DNA from: Candidatus Thorarchaeota archaeon | GTDB lineage: Archaea; Asgardarchaeota; Thorarchaeia; Thorarchaeales; Thorarchaeaceae | Length of the DNA stretch: 64,000 nt | Reading direction: 5' to 3' | NCBI GenBank assembly: GCA_008080745.1 | Contig: SHMX01000004.1 | Coordinates: 352,704-416,703, forward strand | Shown here: in pieces, positions 8,337 through 17,832 of the stretch | Numbering within the stretch: position 1 is the first letter of the stretch | Layout: the number at the start of each line of letters is the position of its first letter | Translations under genes and position numbers: made by a program | The notes under the pieces: model-generated | Databases searched by the model: none | Seen by the model: the letters and a program-made list of their open reading frames with translations, nothing else | Told to the model about the DNA's origin: nothing

Positions 8337-8768
8337 ATGATCATTTTCGGTTCGACTAGCCCGATACTGGTTGATATCAATCTGTTTATCCAAGTGGGAT
8401 TAATTACAATGTTATTATTTGGAATCTACAAAAGGAAACCCTTCCTGTTTCATGGAAAAGTAATGGCGATTTCAACATTAGTGAATCTCATTACAATTAT
8501 TGGTGTGATGATTCCTTCACTTATTGTCAATTGGAATTCCTTTTTCTCTCTTCCAACGCCCCCTGGTCCAAGTATAATTCTGATACATAGCTTGGTGGGA
8601 CTTATTGCAATTGCATTTGCAATCCTCTTTACATCACGTTTCTTGCTAGCTCTGAAGAACTCGGAACCACTATTATGTGGCAAACGCAGGACAATGTGGG
8701 TTACTGCAATTCTATGGCTTTACTCCTTTGGTGGTGGACTAGCGTTCTATATCTTCTATTATCTCTAG
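8337..8768 (+). CDS. DUF420-like four-helix membrane protein
   Basis: A 143-residue protein with four hydrophobic spans (about 10-28, 40-62, 78-102, 118-141). A histidine lies near the second (LFHGKVM) and another near the third (ILIHSLVG), reminiscent of DUF420 membrane proteins. The start lies one base after the stop of the NmrA-like gene, so the two form an operon. The family match is tentative. A heme or quinone role would be a guess. Confidence 0.55.
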   Translation: MIIFGSTSPILVDINLFIQVGLITMLLFGIYKRKPFLFHGKVMAISTLVNLITIIGVMIPSLIVNWNSFFSLPTPPGPSIILIHSLVGLIAIAFAILFTSRFLLALKNSEPLLCGKRRTMWVTAILWLYSFGGGLAFYIFYYL

Positions 8769-8923
8769 TAATGACTATCCAATTATGAACGAATATACCC
8801 GTACGAATCATAAAATTTGTACACCTTCAATATCGCACTTTATCTCTGATTCTTAGTAGATACTCGACCCAAAAACAAATCTGTTTGTTTTCTTAGATTC
8901 CTCCACATCTAAAACCATAAAAA

Positions 8924-8935
8924 TAACTATTGTTA
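8924..8935. promoter_or_regulatory. TAACTATTGTT motif before the pirin gene
   Basis: TAACTATTGTTA sits about 20 bases before the pirin start, just after a TATA-like ATAAAAATA. The same 11-mer core is found, inverted, before the genes at 9848 and 14414. The position suggests a shared operator or promoter element. Confidence 0.3.
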
Positions 8936-8953
8936 ATTATTATTGTGATATGA

Positions 8954-9811
8954 ATGACGGAAAGAAATGAGAGGCGCATAAAGCTAGTAAAATCTCCCAA
9001 GATTGCTTTAGAAGGTGCAGGAGTAAAAATTTCTAGAGTTTTTGGCTATAACGATGTAAACATAATGGATCCATTTCTGCTATTGGATGATTTCGGATCT
9101 GATAATCCTGCGGAGTTTGAAAAGGGATTTCCATGGCATCCGCACAGAGGTATCGAAACTATAACGTACATGCTTGATGGAAAAGTAAGACATCGTGATA
9201 GTACAGGTGGTTCGGGAGTAATAGAGCCCGGTGGTATTCAATGGATGACTGCTGGGAGTGGAATTATCCATGAAGAGATGCCGGTTTCAGATAATAGCAC
9301 TTTACGAGGACTTCAGTTATGGTTAAATCTTCCTGCAACACAAAAAATGACCACTCCGAAATACAGGGGTTACAAATCATCTGATTTTCCCCAAATTGAT
9401 GAAAAAAATGGATCTGTAATTAAAGTAATTGCAGGAAAAGTTAGGGGTGTTTCAGGGCCAATTCAAGATATATCGACCAATCCAGAATATTTGGATGTCA
9501 GACTCTCAACAAGCTGTCAATTCACGCATGTCACGCCATCTGATTATACAGTTTTTGCATATGTGTTAGATGGGCAAGGCGTCTTTACTTCAAAAAACAC
9601 TGAGGTTATTGGCAAGCAATCACTGGTTCTATTTGGAGATGGTGAGCAAGTATCTGTAAAGTCATTGGAGAGTCCATTACATTTCATTCTTATTTCTGCA
9701 AAACCCCTAAGAGAACCAATAGCATGGCAGGGTCCAATCGTAATGAACACCCAAAAAGAATTACGTACTGCATTTCAAGAATATCGAAAGGGCACCTTCA
9801 TAAAAGCATAA
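8954..9811 (+). CDS. Pirin family cupin protein
   Basis: A 285-residue bicupin of the pirin family, iron-binding proteins some of which act as quercetin dioxygenases. The N-terminal cupin carries the metal residues HPHRGIET, the DGKVRHRDS segment and GSGIIHEEMP. These correspond to the three His and one Glu that hold iron in characterised pirins. The C-terminal cupin is present (DYTVFAYVLDGQG). Two ATGs lie close together (8950 and 8954), and only the second is in frame. TATA-like sequence about 30 bases upstream suggests a near-leaderless transcript. Confidence 0.9.
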   Translation: MTERNERRIKLVKSPKIALEGAGVKISRVFGYNDVNIMDPFLLLDDFGSDNPAEFEKGFPWHPHRGIETITYMLDGKVRHRDSTGGSGVIEPGGIQWMTAGSGIIHEEMPVSDNSTLRGLQLWLNLPATQKMTTPKYRGYKSSDFPQIDEKNGSVIKVIAGKVRGVSGPIQDISTNPEYLDVRLSTSCQFTHVTPSDYTVFAYVLDGQGVFTSKNTEVIGKQSLVLFGDGEQVSVKSLESPLHFILISAKPLREPIAWQGPIVMNTQKELRTAFQEYRKGTFIKA

Positions 9812-9813
9812 TA

Positions 9814-9825
9814 AACAATAGTTAA
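9814..9825. promoter_or_regulatory. AACAATAGTTAA motif before the GNAT gene
   Basis: AACAATAGTTAA is the inverse of the motif before pirin. It overlaps a TATA-like TTAAATATT that lies about 22 bases before the GNAT start codon. Confidence 0.3.
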
Positions 9826-9847
9826 ATATTCTACTATCTATTACTAA

Positions 9848-10417
9848 ATGATGAACATGTATCATGGAGATAAGGTCAGATTAAGGAAGCTCAGGGAATC
9901 AGATGCGAAAATAATTCTTAAACACTGGAACAATTACTCACTCCGTCAATATCTCCCAACCCCCCTGCCTACGAGTCTCATGGATTTGAAAGACTTCATA
10001 GAAACAGCAAATGAAGCTTACAACGAAAGGAGTAAATTCACTTTTGGAATTGAAACGTTAGAAAGTGAGAAGTTAATTGGACTTGTGAATCTTGTTGGAA
10101 TTAGTTGGATAAGCAGGTTTGCTGAGATTGGTCAATTTGCTATATTCGATCCTGAATTTATGGGCAAAGGTTATGGTTTTGACTCCCTTCGGGTATTATT
10201 AGACTTTGCATTTTTTGTATTGGATCTTCATTCGATTCATCTTATGGTAGAAATCTTCAATATTCATGCAGTTACATTTTATGAAAAATTTGGATTTCAA
10301 AAACGTGGAAGCCTGAGAGAGCTGGCATATCGTAATGGTACTAGGTATGATATTCTGATTATGGATATGCTGAAAGATGAATTCCATCAGAAGTATAAGA
10401 TTCTTCCAAAGCAATAA
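9848..10417 (+). CDS. GNAT N-acetyltransferase (RimJ/RimL-like)
   Basis: A 189-residue acetyltransferase that would move an acetyl group from acetyl-CoA to an amine, perhaps a protein N-terminus. The family pattern is clear: VRLRKLRESDAKIILKHWN, a central GQFAIFDPEFMGKGYGFDSLRVLLDFAF (the acetyl-CoA loop is GKGYG), and HLMVEIFNIHAVTFYEKFGFQKRGSLRE. Two start codons (ATGATG) are adjacent. It follows pirin by 36 bases but has its own promoter-like sequence. The substrate cannot be told from sequence. Confidence 0.85.
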   Translation: MMNMYHGDKVRLRKLRESDAKIILKHWNNYSLRQYLPTPLPTSLMDLKDFIETANEAYNERSKFTFGIETLESEKLIGLVNLVGISWISRFAEIGQFAIFDPEFMGKGYGFDSLRVLLDFAFFVLDLHSIHLMVEIFNIHAVTFYEKFGFQKRGSLRELAYRNGTRYDILIMDMLKDEFHQKYKILPKQ

Positions 10418-10514
10418 CAATGGTGGTCCTATTACTTCAGCAAATATGCTAATATAACATCTCTCAGAAAGGCATTTATCCATGCGAACTTGATACTGTG
10501 ATAGGTAGTTCGCG

Positions 10515-11471
10515 ATGATAGAATACATTGGACTCGCCATTCTTGTCTTCTCACTACTTGTGTTGATCTATTCATTTATTGCAGCTAATGAAGAAACAAC
10601 AAAACAGACACAAGAGGTACAAGACACAGGAAGAGAAAAAGGATCTAAGAAATTCAGGAGAGATAGAAGCCCAGTAGAAATAGAGGCAAAAGCTGTTCCT
10701 GAAGGATTGGAAAAAAGAGCACCCTCACCCGTAGTTGACGGTAGACCTGGTATGGCAGAGGTAGGAAAGATTGAACCCGAGGTCTTCAGTGAACGTCATG
10801 AAGAAGCAAGCGTTTCCCCACCAAGTGCAACCTTTGATAGGAAAGCCTCTCTTACATATTGGGAACGGATGGCTTTAGATAACGAGTATAATTTGACCGT
10901 CACACTCCATCGACCCGATTTCAAAGTTGTGGCACCCGATGGTGCATCTGTAAAAGAGTCCGAAACTACCTATAAGCTTCCTAGGAGCGGTCACGTTAGA
11001 ATTATCCCTGTATGTAGTGGGTGCAATATTTCCCCCGCCTCAAGAGACATTCGCGTGACAGAACTTGATGTTGAAACAAAGGCACATTTCAAAGTACTAC
11101 CAGTGAAGGAAGGAAATTATGATCTGGAAGTTGAATTTCAAATAGTATCTCCAGATGGTGACATCTCACCATTAGGTAAGGAATTTGCTACTGTTACCAT
11201 TCAAAAGAAAGCTCTTGACCTGACTCTGGGTCCACTCAATATTAGTGTATCACGCCGGGTTCCTGCTTTCTTCTCGATGTGTGGTAGCCTTTTTGGTTTT
11301 GCGTCCTTTATTCTAGCTCGACTAGGTATCAACCTGAATGAAGAGATACTTGCATGGAGTATGACCATAAGTACAGGAATCACTGGGTTCGTATTCATTC
11401 TACTAGCTATGATGCTTCTCTTCAAGGGTCTCAAACCATTAATGCGTGAGATTAGTATCACATTGAAATAA
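10515..11471 (+). CDS. Membrane protein with extracytoplasmic beta domain, unknown family
   Basis: A 318-residue protein I do not recognise. It has an N-terminal membrane span (about 4-23), a charged linker rich in Glu, Lys and Pro (25-110), then a beta-rich domain (about 115-240) with two cysteines in CSGCNIS. Two more spans follow near the C-terminus (about 255-275 and 283-306). The beta region resembles an immunoglobulin-like fold (GNYDLEVEFQIVSPDG). A clear hairpin terminator follows, so it is probably a single-gene unit. Confidence 0.6.
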   Translation: MIEYIGLAILVFSLLVLIYSFIAANEETTKQTQEVQDTGREKGSKKFRRDRSPVEIEAKAVPEGLEKRAPSPVVDGRPGMAEVGKIEPEVFSERHEEASVSPPSATFDRKASLTYWERMALDNEYNLTVTLHRPDFKVVAPDGASVKESETTYKLPRSGHVRIIPVCSGCNISPASRDIRVTELDVETKAHFKVLPVKEGNYDLEVEFQIVSPDGDISPLGKEFATVTIQKKALDLTLGPLNISVSRRVPAFFSMCGSLFGFASFILARLGINLNEEILAWSMTISTGITGFVFILLAMMLLFKGLKPLMREISITLK

Positions 11472-11479
11472 GATAAATT

Positions 11480-11512
11480 CCCACATCCATTAAGGTGTGG
11501 GTCTTTTCTTTC
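11480..11512 (+). terminator. Hairpin terminator
   Basis: CCCACA (11480-11485) pairs with TGTGGG (11496-11501) across a 10-base loop. The run TCTTTTCTTTC follows. It lies 9 bases after the membrane-protein stop. Confidence 0.6.
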
Positions 11513-11608
11513 CCAATAGCACGATACAATTCATTCTATTATATTCTTCAGCAAGAAATTAATACCTCTTATTTCCTTTCAATCATACCAATTTGAGGAG
11601 GAGAAAAA

Positions 11609-12676
11609 TTGGACAAAAAACAGATTTTTGCAATTGTAGCCATATTGCTTTTTACGGTGTCTAGTGGAATATTAGTGACTCAAGTTCAAGCCTATGAACT
11701 TGATCCAGGTTTTGGTGGCGGCGGAACCACAGTAACTACTAATTTTTGTGTTAAGGTGGTAGAAAAACAGTCATCTGAAACTATCCAAGGTGCTCGTGTG
11801 CAGCTGATAAGAGGAATTACTATACTTCAGACAGGATATACTAATTCTCATGGATACTTTTACTTTGATGCTGTAACAGATACTGGTAACTGTTACTATA
11901 AGATTAGAGTATATTATCAAGACGCTTCACCCACTACAGTGGATACAGTTGTCTACAGTGAAGATATTTCTGGAACATATCATGAAACTATAACATGCAA
12001 GATGAATACCGTTCACAAATGGGCTGTACTTGTAGGTCTCGGTGATTGGGACCATGATAAATTTACTACTACAACCGGATACAAAGATGCAAATGATTGG
12101 TATAATAGACTAACTAGTCTTGGTTTCCAACATATCAAGACTTTGGGCGATGGTACAAATAATTACGATGACCAAAACAAGATTCTTGCAACAAAATCAA
12201 ACGTCAAAAATGCTATTTCCAATGTTGTTACATCTGCAGATAGCAATGATGTCGTTGTTTTTGTATTTGCGGCACATTATGGGACTTTAGGTATGGCCGT
12301 CTGGGATACTAACTATTACAACGCATTGACCTATTTCACTGCCTCTTGGTTTGGTAATCAAGTTGACCAGTGTTCTGCAAATAAGATTTTCACCTGGATT
12401 CACGCTTGTCACGCTGAGAGATTCATAAATAACGCAAATACCGATATGGATTCTCATGAGCTCTGGATGGGTTCTTGCAAAGAAGATCAAGTGTCATTTA
12501 ATGATAATTTCAGACAGGATTTCTGGCAATATGTTGATAGCTGGGGTGGTCTGGATGGCACTGCATTAGAATTGATCTTTGATGACCTTAGTGATGAATA
12601 TCCTAAGACATGGGATGGATCTACTATGGAACCCGTAATTTACGACGGTGATACTAATCGTTGGTTCTATCTATAA
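11609..12676 (+). CDS. Secreted caspase-fold (clan CD) peptidase-like protein
   Basis: A 355-residue secreted protein. It has a signal peptide (1-28, ending VQA), a Gly-rich stretch, a carboxypeptidase-regulatory-like beta domain (about 46-130) and a caspase-like domain (about 136-355). The caspase fold is suggested by KWAVLVGLGDWDHD, GYKDANDWYNRLTSLGF, the strand VVVFVFAAHYGT with His223, and IFTWIHACHAE with Cys267. This is the His...Cys dyad order of clan CD peptidases (legumain, metacaspase, gingipain). The start is TTG with GAGGAGGAG about 7 bases upstream. A perfect-stem terminator follows, so it is a single-gene unit. Specificity is unknown; an inactive homologue is possible. Confidence 0.7.
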   Translation: MDKKQIFAIVAILLFTVSSGILVTQVQAYELDPGFGGGGTTVTTNFCVKVVEKQSSETIQGARVQLIRGITILQTGYTNSHGYFYFDAVTDTGNCYYKIRVYYQDASPTTVDTVVYSEDISGTYHETITCKMNTVHKWAVLVGLGDWDHDKFTTTTGYKDANDWYNRLTSLGFQHIKTLGDGTNNYDDQNKILATKSNVKNAISNVVTSADSNDVVVFVFAAHYGTLGMAVWDTNYYNALTYFTASWFGNQVDQCSANKIFTWIHACHAERFINNANTDMDSHELWMGSCKEDQVSFNDNFRQDFWQYVDSWGGLDGTALELIFDDLSDEYPKTWDGSTMEPVIYDGDTNRWFYL

Positions 12677-12684
12677 CTACTCAA

Positions 12685-12715
12685 GAGTAGCATAATTTGC
12701 TACTCCCCTTTTTTT
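12685..12715 (+). terminator. Strong hairpin terminator
   Basis: GAGTAGCA-TAATT-TGCTACTC (12685-12705) is an 8-bp perfect stem followed by CCCTTTTTTT. Confidence 0.75.
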
Positions 12716-13127
12716 CTAAATTTTGATAATGTTACAAAATGATACCGATTGGTCAGCCTATTCGTCACTGTAAATTGTTGCATTGATGTTGAACTCTATA
12801 GATGTGTTTGTTCAATTAGATTTGTGGATGGAACATGACCAAAATAAAAAACGAAAAGGTGCACATATTGCGTCTTCTTATTTTCTGGGATATCGATTAG
12901 CTTGATTCTTTTTCTTCTAACGGATCAATTAATTTACGCAGGTCTTGGAGCAGCACTTGGGACGATTTTTGCGGATGGAGTTATTTCATTCACATCTCGG
13001 TCATTGGAGCATGAAGATTCTAAAGATGAAACATAACACAGTTCCACTGTTTATGATTGATGCAAAATGAGTACAGCAAGTTCCTCCTGTTGCATCGAGA
13101 TTGCTTATTTTGTTGCTCTTCAGAACC
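12716..13127. other. Intergenic stretch with a possible small ORF remnant
   Basis: No full gene is evident. A frame on the plus strand ending at 13036 encodes a hydrophobic stretch followed by a charged tail (LILFLLTDQLIYAGLGAALG, then ending SLEHEDSKDET). The only initiation codon in that frame is a TTG at 12902 without a clear ribosome-binding site. A separate ATG at 12835 in another frame is out of register. It could be a short membrane protein or a frameshifted remnant. Confidence 0.25.
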
Positions 13128-14414
13128 TTATCTCTTCTTCATATAGAATGCGGCACCCACTGCGAAAATCAAAATTCCCCCACCACCTAACAGCAGGATT
13201 CCCAACATCATATCCGTTGGTTCTGGAGTTGTAGGTGTTGTTACTCCATTTGAGTCGCCCAAGATATAGATCTCTCCAGAGAAGTCAACAACATATAGTT
13301 CATTGGTGGAGTCTACTCCAAACGAGGAGATTTGATAGGTCGTATCAAACAATTCTTCGTTATTTGTTTCAGAGCTTTCATCATAATCTAATGCCCAGAT
13401 TTTTCCAGAACCAAAATCTCCGTAGATATATTTCCCAACCAAGTTGTCGTAGGTACTTCCTCTGTACACATATCCCCCTGTGATCGAGCTGCCTACATCG
13501 TGATTATACGTCCAGATTGGCATACTGAGACCAGTGGTGTCACATCCTGTGTCTGGTTCATAACATTGATCTCCTTCCATGATGTTCCAACCATAGTTGT
13601 TACCACTCTCAATAATATCGATCTCCTCCACTTCTCCCTGACCTACATCTGCTGCCCACATAGCATCGGTCTCAGAATCCCAACTGAAACGCCAAGGATT
13701 TCTAAGTCCATATGCATATATTTCCTCTCGGTATCCCTCTGTATTATCAACGAATGGATTTGTATCAGGGATTCCGTACTCTAATCCTGCATCCGTGTTA
13801 TCAATATCTATCCTGAGAATTGCTCCAAGCAGGGTTGTTCTGTCCTGTCCATGCCCCTCAGGGTCGCCACCCGATCCACCATCTCCCAGAGCGATGTAGA
13901 GATATCCATCAGGTCCAAATCCAATCTGACCTCCGTTATGATTTGCGTATGGCTGATCGACTTCAAGGATAACATATCCACTTGTTGCATCCGCTTGATT
14001 ACTATCATCTTCGGAGACCGTATATCTTTCAATAACTGTTCTACGAGGTGAATCAGCAGTATAATCTACAAAGAAATATCCATTTTCACTAAAGTTCGGA
14101 TGAAAAGCTAAGCCAAGTAGTCCTTCTTCTCCTCCAACGTCGTTCACTTTTCCTTTGATATCGAGAAATAGAGTTGCTGATTGAATATTGGGATCGTTAT
14201 CGAAGACATAGATTTCTCCCGGTTTAGTAACCACAAATATCCTATTTGTTCCATCATCAGGACTAACCAGCCCCAAAGGCTGAGTAAATGAAAGGTTTGG
14301 AAATGCATTGTTCAATTGCATCCCATTCTGTGCAATTATCGGATTGGCTGTTGATATTATAATGATTCCTGACAGGAATAAAAATAATGGAATGAATAAT
14401 TTCGGCAGACGCAT
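13128..14414 (-). CDS. Membrane-anchored glucose/sorbosone dehydrogenase-like beta-propeller
   Basis: A 428-residue surface protein with a signal peptide (MRLPKLFIPLFLFLSGIIII...), a six-bladed propeller of the PQQ-dependent glucose/sorbosone dehydrogenase type, a Thr/Pro linker and a C-terminal span ending KKR. Family features are EEGLLGLAFHPNF, the NHNGGQIGFGPDGYLYIALG segment, and the long GLRNPWRFSWD run followed by DVGQGEVEEIDI. It would oxidise a sugar outside the cell if it binds PQQ. The ATG at 14414 was chosen over the upstream frame at 14480 because AGAGGGAG lies before it and the signal peptide begins there. Confidence 0.85.
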   Translation of the reverse strand: MRLPKLFIPLFLFLSGIIIISTANPIIAQNGMQLNNAFPNLSFTQPLGLVSPDDGTNRIFVVTKPGEIYVFDNDPNIQSATLFLDIKGKVNDVGGEEGLLGLAFHPNFSENGYFFVDYTADSPRRTVIERYTVSEDDSNQADATSGYVILEVDQPYANHNGGQIGFGPDGYLYIALGDGGSGGDPEGHGQDRTTLLGAILRIDIDNTDAGLEYGIPDTNPFVDNTEGYREEIYAYGLRNPWRFSWDSETDAMWAADVGQGEVEEIDIIESGNNYGWNIMEGDQCYEPDTGCDTTGLSMPIWTYNHDVGSSITGGYVYRGSTYDNLVGKYIYGDFGSGKIWALDYDESSETNNEELFDTTYQISSFGVDSTNELYVVDFSGEIYILGDSNGVTTPTTPEPTDMMLGILLLGGGGILIFAVGAAFYMKKR

Positions 14415-14429
14415 ACTTCTCCCTCTAAT

Positions 14430-14441
14430 AACAATAGTTAA
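14430..14441. promoter_or_regulatory. AACAATAGTTAA motif before the sugar-dehydrogenase gene
   Basis: Read on the minus strand this is TTAACTATTGTT, ending 15 bases before the ATG at 14414. It is identical over 11 bases to the motifs before pirin and GNAT. Confidence 0.3.
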
Positions 14442-14534
14442 TATCAATGCCCATCTATTTGAACCTATTGTTAGATACAACTTACAGAGAGCTACGTGAT
14501 TTCATATGTTACCTATCGGTAGTTTATGCGATGG

Positions 14535-17500
14535 TTAGGATTGGCCCGATTTTCTATGCAAGTATAACCTACGGCTAAATACCAAAATGACACCAACAGA
14601 TACAATGGTGATTGTAAGGGAGATTGGGTTTATATTTGAAAAGATATCAACAAAGGGATTTGATGGCGAATTAGCAGATATGGTTACGCTTGTTGTCAGT
14701 TCATTTGAATTTCCATAGATATCTGTAAACACAAATGAGATTTGATGCATGCCAATTGAAAACTGTTCGCAGTCAAATTGAATTGTGGTCTTCTGAACCT
14801 GTACACTATTCTGGGCCCAATTTCCATCATCAATCTTGATACGTCTATAATCGGGATTAAGATCGATAAATACCCATTCCACTATTTTGTCTGTATCATC
14901 TGCGGATAGAAGAATAGTATCTGGGCCAAGGATTGCTGGATCGGTTTTATCTATAAGGGCTTCATTTCCTGCTGTTATTGTTGAGTTAGTGATGTCTTCT
15001 GATTCCATTCCTCTATCTCTAACTCTTACCTTAATCACGTACTGTTCAGAATATTTCCATTCTGTTGCTTGCCAGAGAAGATTGTCTTCCTCCTTATCTA
15101 AATCATCAGCAATAAGTTGGAAAGTGAGACCTCCATCATTTGACACAAAAATCTGATAGGACATTGAATTTTCAACATTTCTTGAGGATGCATTCCATGT
15201 AATAGTGTGATTGGAATCTAATACTTCTCCACCTACAGGACTAAGAAGATTGATTTCGGGTATGAAAATATTGTTCAAGGCTATGTTTTGGTATTGATCT
15301 CTGAAAACGTGACCCGATTCATTGAATCCTTCTATCAATATATCACAGGTTTCGTTTCTTCCAAGCCAATAGGTATTCATCTCAACCGAATTACCTGTAT
15401 CAAACTGTGAAAGCATATCTCCCGTTAGAACCTGAATGGACCAATTCCCTGATGTAGAATCATTACAATAACATGCTATATCTATTGATCCACTCCAGTA
15501 CCATTGAAATTCACCATATTTCTCATCACTATCCCCTGTCATTTGCTCTCCTAAGAGATTGTTTGAAGTTCTTCGGTATTCGTTCTCTATTTCACTCTCC
15601 CAGGCATAGAAGTCACTATCATTATTAGTAAATGAGCAGTTGATTCGTACTACCGAATCCTCCTCGATTCCTTCAATAGTAATCCATGAAAATTGACTCG
15701 GGTCGATGGTTCCATTATCGGGGTCGTATTCACTGTCTGGAATAACTAATTCTTTTGTTGATTGGTAATAGAGTCCGCTCATCAAATACATAGTGATATT
15801 TTCTGCTATTCCTGTAGTATATGTCGCATTCAAGTGTATCTGATCACCGGTTGCCGTACCACCATCAGTAATTGTAATTGGGCTTTCTTGTTCACGGGAT
15901 GTCCAGTTGAGTGTAATGTTGTCATGTTCTGATGCTAATACAAATGATTTTCCTTTATTGACTAAATACATAGAATCTGTACCTATAGAAGAAGAGGTGA
16001 AAGTGCCATTCTCCAATACTAAGTCTAATCCAGCATTTTCACCGTCCATTGGCATAACCTGTAGTTTGTTTCCCTGCAACACTCTTGGATTTCTGAAGTA
16101 GTACGGATTTGCTGTAAACTCGGTATATTCTCCGTTCTCATAATGGCTAAGATAGAACGGTCCAGATGTTATGATCTGATCTTCATTTGGATCGGGGTTA
16201 TACGTGTTCCAATTATCTGGATCCATATCTTGAAAGATGTGCTTTGGAACAACAGGCTTGGTAAAGGTAGAGATATGCCAATAAGATTCTGAAGGAAATT
16301 CCGATATGAAGGTATAGTCGGTAGGCGCATACCCAATCCAACCTTTATCGCGCAAATCATATCCTAGGAAACCACCGATCCCTTCTCGATAGAAGTTGTA
16401 TGAAAAAGCGACATCCTGTGCAGTCAAGGGAGTACCGTCACTCCATGTAGCATTATTTACAATTTGGAATGTGAAACGAGTATGACCATCAGGGACGGTT
16501 GGATTATCTGCGTTGGTTTCAATAATATATGATTCTGCTAACCATGGAATGTAGACCCCTTCTGGATTATGTTTGAGAAGACCATCATACATTAGATTCA
16601 ATGAATCATAACCATACCAAAACTGGCCATAAAAAACATTGAAAGTGTCTATATCTAGAGGCAGGCTCCATCGGAAAATTCCTCCAGAACCTTGTTGGGA
16701 ATGAACCCTATAATTTGTCCACCAACATGCGGGACCATCAATTGCATCGTTAACAATTCCTTCGAACCTATCATTTCTGTAAGCGGAAATTTGATAATTA
16801 TTATAGAGAATTATGAGGGGACATTCAAAAACGAAAATTCTCTGCATCTCAATAGCGGCTTCATATACTTCATCAAAAGAAGTGCCATGTAGGAGCTGAT
16901 CTATCCATTGATCATAGGAAGCATTTCGAAAATTGGGAAAGTTCTTTTGGGGCTCGTAAGCACTCAACGAGCTGTATTTATCCGCTAACCAACTCACATC
17001 AAAATTGGAAAAGCTATCTCCCAAAACTACGATATCAAAATCATCATGGAAATATAATCTATTCAAATAGTCATAGAAATCTGTGGGTATTGAGGTAGCA
17101 TTGATTTGAATATCCTGCAAAGCATTTGCAAATATTGTACCCCCATTGATTCCTATACTCGATGACTGAGCGACCTCAATAGTGATATCGAATGATTCTC
17201 CGTTGGGAGCTTCTCGGTAACCATCATCATCAATGTCGTGAAAACCTGCTGCATCCAGAAGATTTTCTGCTCTGGTGATATCTGCAGTGTAGTAATTATA
17301 GGACAATTGTCCCTCTATTGAGAAGGGATTTTGTGCTGGCACAGGAGAATCAAGTGGTTTCGCATAGATATCCCACAAGTCGTCGCAGAGTTGATGTTTA
17401 TCTAATGCGAATGCGGCGGCTCTTCGAAATGCTGTGATGTTGAATGGATATTTTTCACAGTTAATAACCATATATCCGTATCCATTTCTGGGAGTGGCAG

Positions 17501-17750
17501 AAATCTCAATATTTTCATCTTCTTGTAATTGTGGTACGAAGACCGGGTCAACCATGTCCCCAATTATATCCACCTCGTCGTTCAGTAATGCTTCGACTTG
17601 TTCATTCTCTCCACTAATAACTTTGAAAATAATCTGATCGACGTAAGGTCCCATAACACCTTGTGAGTTAAGAGGTTGTGCACTTACAGACATAGCCGAT
17701 AGTAAAATAATTACAATCGAACTGAATAGAATTCCAGTTTTCTTATCCAT
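14535..17750 (-). CDS. Surface-anchored family-5 solute-binding protein with apparently permuted lobes (paralog 1)
   Basis: A 1071-residue protein with a signal peptide (MDKKTGILFSS...VSAQ) and a C-terminal membrane span. Numbered from an upstream TTG five codons earlier, the order is as follows. At about 41-355 comes what is normally the second half of SBP_bac_5 (VDQIIFKVISGENEQVEALL, then FRRAAAFALDK). At about 358-565 comes what is normally the first half (LMYDGLLKHN, PWLAESY, WSDGTPLTAQDVAFSYNF, ending SGPFYLSHYENGEYTEF and NPYYFRNP). Then come a beta domain, an Ig-like domain (LLSPVGGEVLDSNHTITW) and a further beta module. Such proteins bind oligopeptides or sugars for ABC import, but no permease or ATPase is nearby. 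The ATG at 17750 was chosen for its GGGGAGAG site. Confidence 0.8.
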   Translation of the reverse strand: MDKKTGILFSSIVIILLSAMSVSAQPLNSQGVMGPYVDQIIFKVISGENEQVEALLNDEVDIIGDMVDPVFVPQLQEDENIEISATPRNGYGYMVINCEKYPFNITAFRRAAAFALDKHQLCDDLWDIYAKPLDSPVPAQNPFSIEGQLSYNYYTADITRAENLLDAAGFHDIDDDGYREAPNGESFDITIEVAQSSSIGINGGTIFANALQDIQINATSIPTDFYDYLNRLYFHDDFDIVVLGDSFSNFDVSWLADKYSSLSAYEPQKNFPNFRNASYDQWIDQLLHGTSFDEVYEAAIEMQRIFVFECPLIILYNNYQISAYRNDRFEGIVNDAIDGPACWWTNYRVHSQQGSGGIFRWSLPLDIDTFNVFYGQFWYGYDSLNLMYDGLLKHNPEGVYIPWLAESYIIETNADNPTVPDGHTRFTFQIVNNATWSDGTPLTAQDVAFSYNFYREGIGGFLGYDLRDKGWIGYAPTDYTFISEFPSESYWHISTFTKPVVPKHIFQDMDPDNWNTYNPDPNEDQIITSGPFYLSHYENGEYTEFTANPYYFRNPRVLQGNKLQVMPMDGENAGLDLVLENGTFTSSSIGTDSMYLVNKGKSFVLASEHDNITLNWTSREQESPITITDGGTATGDQIHLNATYTTGIAENITMYLMSGLYYQSTKELVIPDSEYDPDNGTIDPSQFSWITIEGIEEDSVVRINCSFTNNDSDFYAWESEIENEYRRTSNNLLGEQMTGDSDEKYGEFQWYWSGSIDIACYCNDSTSGNWSIQVLTGDMLSQFDTGNSVEMNTYWLGRNETCDILIEGFNESGHVFRDQYQNIALNNIFIPEINLLSPVGGEVLDSNHTITWNASSRNVENSMSYQIFVSNDGGLTFQLIADDLDKEEDNLLWQATEWKYSEQYVIKVRVRDRGMESEDITNSTITAGNEALIDKTDPAILGPDTILLSADDTDKIVEWVFIDLNPDYRRIKIDDGNWAQNSVQVQKTTIQFDCEQFSIGMHQISFVFTDIYGNSNELTTSVTISANSPSNPFVDIFSNINPISLTITIVSVGVILVFSRRLYLHRKSGQS

Positions 17751-17832
17751 TTTGACTCTCCCCAAAACGGAACAGGTATTTACTATGTTCTAATGTGAAA
17801 TAAGCCTTCATGTGTTACTTCCTGCACAAATC

